NCBI GenBank assembly: GCA_012514775.1
Contig: JAAYZQ010000049.1
Span: 1-62,668, forward strand
Direction: 5' to 3'
Length of the DNA stretch: 62,668 bases
Source of the DNA: Anaerolineaceae bacterium
GTDB lineage: Bacteria; Chloroflexota; Anaerolineae; JAAYZQ01
Position numbers and translations under genes: made by a program. Shown one piece after another: positions 60,324-62,668 of the stretch. Each line of letters starts with the position of its first letter. Position 1 is the first letter of the stretch. Under the pieces are notes generated by a model. That model made no database searches and had not been told where the DNA came from. It saw only the letters and a list, made by a program, of their open reading frames with translations.

Positions 60324-60407
60324 CCCGAAATTCTTCTCTATCCGTTGCTGCTGAGAACCAGCCGGCCCCAGCTTGCCCCTGTTCCGGGGGCCATGCCCTT
60401 CGACAGG

Positions 60408-61166
60408 CTAGGACTCGTCCGTGCCGGGGAATCCCTGGAAGCCGCCCGGGCCCATCATACCCCCGCCACGTCGCCAGGAACCGCCCTGGCGGTCGCCCCA
60501 GCAGTCGCCAGGCCCGGCGGTGCCGGCGAAGGGGCTGTCGAGATGCTCCAGCACCTGCTCCTGCATGTTCTCCAGCATCCAGTCGGCCTGCTGCTGGGTG
60601 ATGCGCCCATCGGCTACCGCCCCGGCCAGCCACTCGGCCCGCTGAGCCAGAAAGGCATCGGCGATAGCCTGCGGCTCCACGCCCTGTTCCGCCGCCACGT
60701 CGGCAATGGTCTTGCCGTCTTGCAGCTCGGCTGTCAGCTCATCCAGGGTCATGCCCAACTCTTCGGCTGCGACGCTGAGCAGCGAGCTCTGCGTCCCGGC
60801 CATCATGCCGCCAAATCCACCCTGGCGGCCCATCATACCCCTGCCACGTCCGAAGGCACTCATGCCGCCTGGGCCCACGCCCTGGGCCTGCCGCTCGCTC
60901 ATGCGCTCGGCCTGCTCTTCGGTCAGCACACCTTCGCTGACCGCTTCGTCCAGCACCTGCTGGCGGGCCGTGTCCACGGCGGCGTCAAACTCGTCGGCAC
61001 TGATGCCCAGCGCCGTAGCAATAGCGTCGTGCACCCGCTGCCGGAAGTCAAAAGGCCAGACGGTGCCGTCTTCCCCGTCCTGGGCAAGGGCGATGGTTCC
61101 CAGCGCCGTCGACCCCAGGAGCACCACCAACGCTACAAGGCCAACAATGGTCCAAAGTTTTTTCAT
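60408..61166 (-). CDS. Secreted Met/Gly-rich helical protein
   Basis: A 252-residue exported protein with a signal peptide (LVALVVLLGSTALGTIALAQ). The mature part is helical and has two DUF2680-like helical repeats: RVHDAIATALGISADEFDAA with VLTEEQAERM, and LGMTLDELTAELQDGKTIAD with GRITQQQADWML. Between and after them are Gly/Met segments (GRGRGMMGRQGGFGGMM and RRGGGMMGPGGFQGFPG). Its Met clusters recall copper-binding proteins and the Met-rich piece in the sensor kinase downstream. ATG 61166 follows GGAGGGAACC. A PhoB-box-like repeat in its promoter suggests control by the adjacent regulator. Confidence 0.85.
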   Translation of the reverse strand: MKKLWTIVGLVALVVLLGSTALGTIALAQDGEDGTVWPFDFRQRVHDAIATALGISADEFDAAVDTARQQVLDEAVSEGVLTEEQAERMSERQAQGVGPGGMSAFGRGRGMMGRQGGFGGMMAGTQSSLLSVAAEELGMTLDELTAELQDGKTIADVAAEQGVEPQAIADAFLAQRAEWLAGAVADGRITQQQADWMLENMQEQVLEHLDSPFAGTAGPGDCWGDRQGGSWRRGGGMMGPGGFQGFPGTDES

Positions 61167-61217
61167 GGTTCCCTCCAGAAATTTTTACCAGTACATCTCG
61201 TCGTCCACTGTGCCATC

Positions 61218-61256
61218 AGGATACCACAAACTTATGGAGATTCTGTGGAGATTTTG
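61218..61256 (-). promoter_or_regulatory. Response-regulator-type promoter with tandem 11-bp repeats
   Basis: On the plus strand TGGAGATTCTG (61235-61245) is followed directly by TGGAGATTTTG (61246-61256), a 10-of-11 tandem repeat with helical-turn spacing. It covers the -35 position of a minus-strand extended -10 promoter, TGG-TATCCT (hexamer 61223-61218). This is the layout of PhoB-type activated promoters, where the repeats replace the -35 box. Confidence 0.68.
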
Positions 61257-61291
61257 GGCAGTAGTTGTGAAGACGGTTCTCAATCGGATAC

Positions 61292-61320
61292 TTGACAAAG
61301 CATCCTTCTTCCCTTATAAT
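61292..61320 (+). promoter_or_regulatory. Consensus promoter of the DUF11 gene
   Basis: TTGACA (61292-61297), 17-nt spacer, TATAAT (61315-61320): perfect hexamers and spacing. The start is expected near 61327. Confidence 0.88.
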
Positions 61321-61326
61321 CGTTGG

Positions 61327-61681
61327 CAGTGCAGTACGGAGGACGTACTCCCCAAACCCGTAACACTGCCAATCTGCTTGCGGTATTGATTGACACCCTG
61401 TCAGCGCCGAGTACCGCACACCAAGCGCAATTGCCGTTCTTTGTAGTCCCTGTAGCCGCTTTGTGCCTGCAGACAAGTCCGTGGGCATCGCGGTCACTGT
61501 CCACTGCCCAGGTGGGCAGCGCCACGTTTCGCCATGACGGATGCAGTTTCCTGCCTTCACGATTTGGCCCGGATAGCCGGGCAGGTTGGCAAAAGAAAGG
61601 AGGTGCTGTCAGTCGCTATCAGCCGGACACCGACCGAATACACCCTGATCACTCGAGTACAGCAGCGAAAGGAGACAAACC
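61327..61681 (+). other. Long structured leader RNA before the DUF11 gene
   Basis: About 355 nt without a convincing gene. Hairpins include AGTACG/CGTACT (61333-61338, 61344-61349), TGACA/TGTCA (61391-61403), CTGCCC/GGGCAG (61504-61519) and GCCCGG/CCGGGC (61567-61582). GTACTC (61345-61350) can also pair with GAGTAC (61409-61414), which would break the first helix. A perfect AAAGGAGGTG (61591-61600) has no proper start codon after it. No known riboswitch was recognised. Confidence 0.5.
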
Positions 61682-62668
61682 ATGTTGCGCGAACCATCAA
61701 CAAGATGGCTCCCCCAGGCCACCGTCGTAGCCGCTCTGACGTTGGTCATCCTGCTCCTCGGAGGTACGGGGTTAGTTTTGGCCAATGACGGACCACGCCC
61801 CCACGCTCTGCCAGACGAGCCACCGCCGATAAAAGCCGTCGCCCAGGAACCGATACCCTACTATGCGCCGGATGTGGAGGCCCAGCCCGCCCAGGCTACC
61901 CAACTTGTTCTGAACGTCAACTATCGCCACGACTGGGTTGAGGGCCTTTATCCCCTGGGCCACACCATCTGGCTCACCGTCACCGACGATATGGGAAATA
62001 CCAAGGCGAGCATCGAGCTGGAAACCCAACAACTGACCCACTGGCAGCCTACCCAGCCCAACGGCTTTTCCAGCCAATTGGGCGGTTCCTGGCAGCCCGT
62101 CCCGCCCGACATCGTGCCCGGCGACTGGGTCTATGCCAGCTCGGACGAAGGCCTCATGGCCGAGACCCAGATCGGCGCCATCACCGGTGACCTGAACGTC
62201 GGAGCCGATACCCTCGAAATTACGGTCAATGCCAGTTGGCTAGGCAGCTCCGTCGACGCCTACTGCGTGAACTGGGCAACAGGCGTTCAACTGGACTTTA
62301 GCATTAACCCCAACGGAGGCACCCACCTGTGCGACTTTGGCGCTGCCGGCGATGACCTCACGCCCGGCCAGAACATAGCTGCCGCTTACATCGAGCCCGA
62401 TCTCGACCGGGTCATCAACGTCTTTATCGATCCGGTGCCGGATCTGCGCATGGAAAAGTGGGCGCCGGGCAGCGGATTGTCGATGCCCGGTGGGCCGGTG
62501 GTCTATGCCCTGCGCTACCGCAACGACGGCGACCAGGCGGCCAACAACATCACCCTGGCCGACACCCTGCCCGCAGGCACCACCTACGTAGAGGACAGCA
62601 GTGGGCTGACAGCCACCCAGATGGGCAACACGGTGAGCTGGGACCCGCCGGCGCTGGATCCCGGAGAA
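61682..62668 (+). CDS. Surface protein with DUF11 repeat, 3' end cut by window
   Basis: An open frame of 329 codons that runs off the window. A signal peptide (VVAALTLVILLLGGTGLVLA) is followed by about 220 residues of beta-rich sequence without a known domain. A DUF11-type conserved repeat then begins: VVYALRYRNDGDQAANNITL, then DTLPAGTTYVEDSSGL. DUF11 domains are found in strings on secreted and S-layer-like proteins, so more copies should follow. ATG 61682 lies behind GAAAGGAGAC. Confidence 0.88.
   Translation, partial: MLREPSTRWLPQATVVAALTLVILLLGGTGLVLANDGPRPHALPDEPPPIKAVAQEPIPYYAPDVEAQPAQATQLVLNVNYRHDWVEGLYPLGHTIWLTVTDDMGNTKASIELETQQLTHWQPTQPNGFSSQLGGSWQPVPPDIVPGDWVYASSDEGLMAETQIGAITGDLNVGADTLEITVNASWLGSSVDAYCVNWATGVQLDFSINPNGGTHLCDFGAAGDDLTPGQNIAAAYIEPDLDRVINVFIDPVPDLRMEKWAPGSGLSMPGGPVVYALRYRNDGDQAANNITLADTLPAGTTYVEDSSGLTATQMGNTVSWDPPALDPGE

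Noticed and set aside
61534..61788. A small gene behind the perfect AAAGGAGGTG
   Set aside because: No ATG/GTG/TTG lies at proper distance after it, and the frame overlaps the start of the DUF11 gene without motifs.
1..62668. tRNA genes, insertion sequences, attachment sites or replication origins
   Set aside because: No cloverleaf with a GGTTCRA-type T loop, no transposase motifs, no flanking direct repeats with an integrase, and no DnaA-box cluster were seen when reading both strands by eye.

Overview
The window comes from a GC-rich (roughly two-thirds G+C by eye) bacterial chromosome. The best guess is a member of the Chloroflexota, perhaps near Anaerolineae or Caldilineae. The pointers are a sugar-binding lipoprotein with a VEVEKTVVETVEVEKEV-type linker, a one-protein Ser/Thr kinase with an extracytoplasmic propeller, CarD, DUF11 and FG-GAP secreted proteins, effector-associated-domain (EAD) conflict genes, and many GTG/TTG starts. 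This is an inference from gene content. Promoters read as standard sigma-70 type, mostly TTGACA-like, 16-18 nt, TATAAT-like, often with an extended TGn element. No tRNA, CRISPR array, insertion sequence or prophage was found.

Layout. 1-520: the 3' part of a 5S rRNA gene, then a decayed mosaic of an ABC ATPase and a histidine kinase. 508-9792: a polytopic membrane protein, a cupin, protein-L-isoaspartate methyltransferase, a membrane spermidine-synthase-like protein, a corrinoid protein with its UroD-type methyltransferase, and a secreted beta-lactamase-fold hydrolase. 9853-17685: a carbohydrate regulon on the minus strand (LacI repressor, binding protein, two permeases, GT4 glycosyltransferase, GH13 phosphorylase) with two LacI operators in the repressor's own promoter. 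18003-27699: Ser/Thr kinase, SppA-like protease, gamma-glutamyltransferase, a phage-type RecA-like ATPase, a ThiF/MoeB protein and fructose-1,6-bisphosphatase. 27711-33991: a Yip1-type membrane protein, a short-repeat protein, a TerB-like protein, then a RusA-TrmO-homoserine dehydrogenase-methyltransferase operon and a secernin-like peptidase. 34092-35713: CarD, a large palindromic terminator, and an RRM protein/cold-shock protein operon with an attenuator-like leader. 35764-40464: a large FG-GAP secreted protein and an LPETGG-anchored COG4315 protein.

40582-44717 is the most unusual part. It holds an EAD-trypsin protease followed by two paralogous proteins, each with an N-terminal EAD-like module and a Gly/Asp-rich repeat segment but with different C-terminal domains. 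All read from one promoter behind a long leader and a 26-bp palindrome. No STAND NTPase is encoded beside them, and a short in-frame patatin-like sequence lies before the third gene. This looks like a compact protease-adaptor conflict (immunity or cell-death) module.

44776-62668: a membrane MutS-family ATPase; a DegV/4-hydroxy-2-oxoglutarate-aldolase-like/alanine-glyoxylate-aminotransferase-like/GlcD cluster that fits glyoxylate metabolism; an acetolactate-synthase-like enzyme with an LCP protein; an MFS transporter; a response regulator with two histidine kinases, one frameshifted; a Met-rich secreted protein behind a PhoB-box-like tandem repeat; and the start of a DUF11 surface protein behind a long structured leader.
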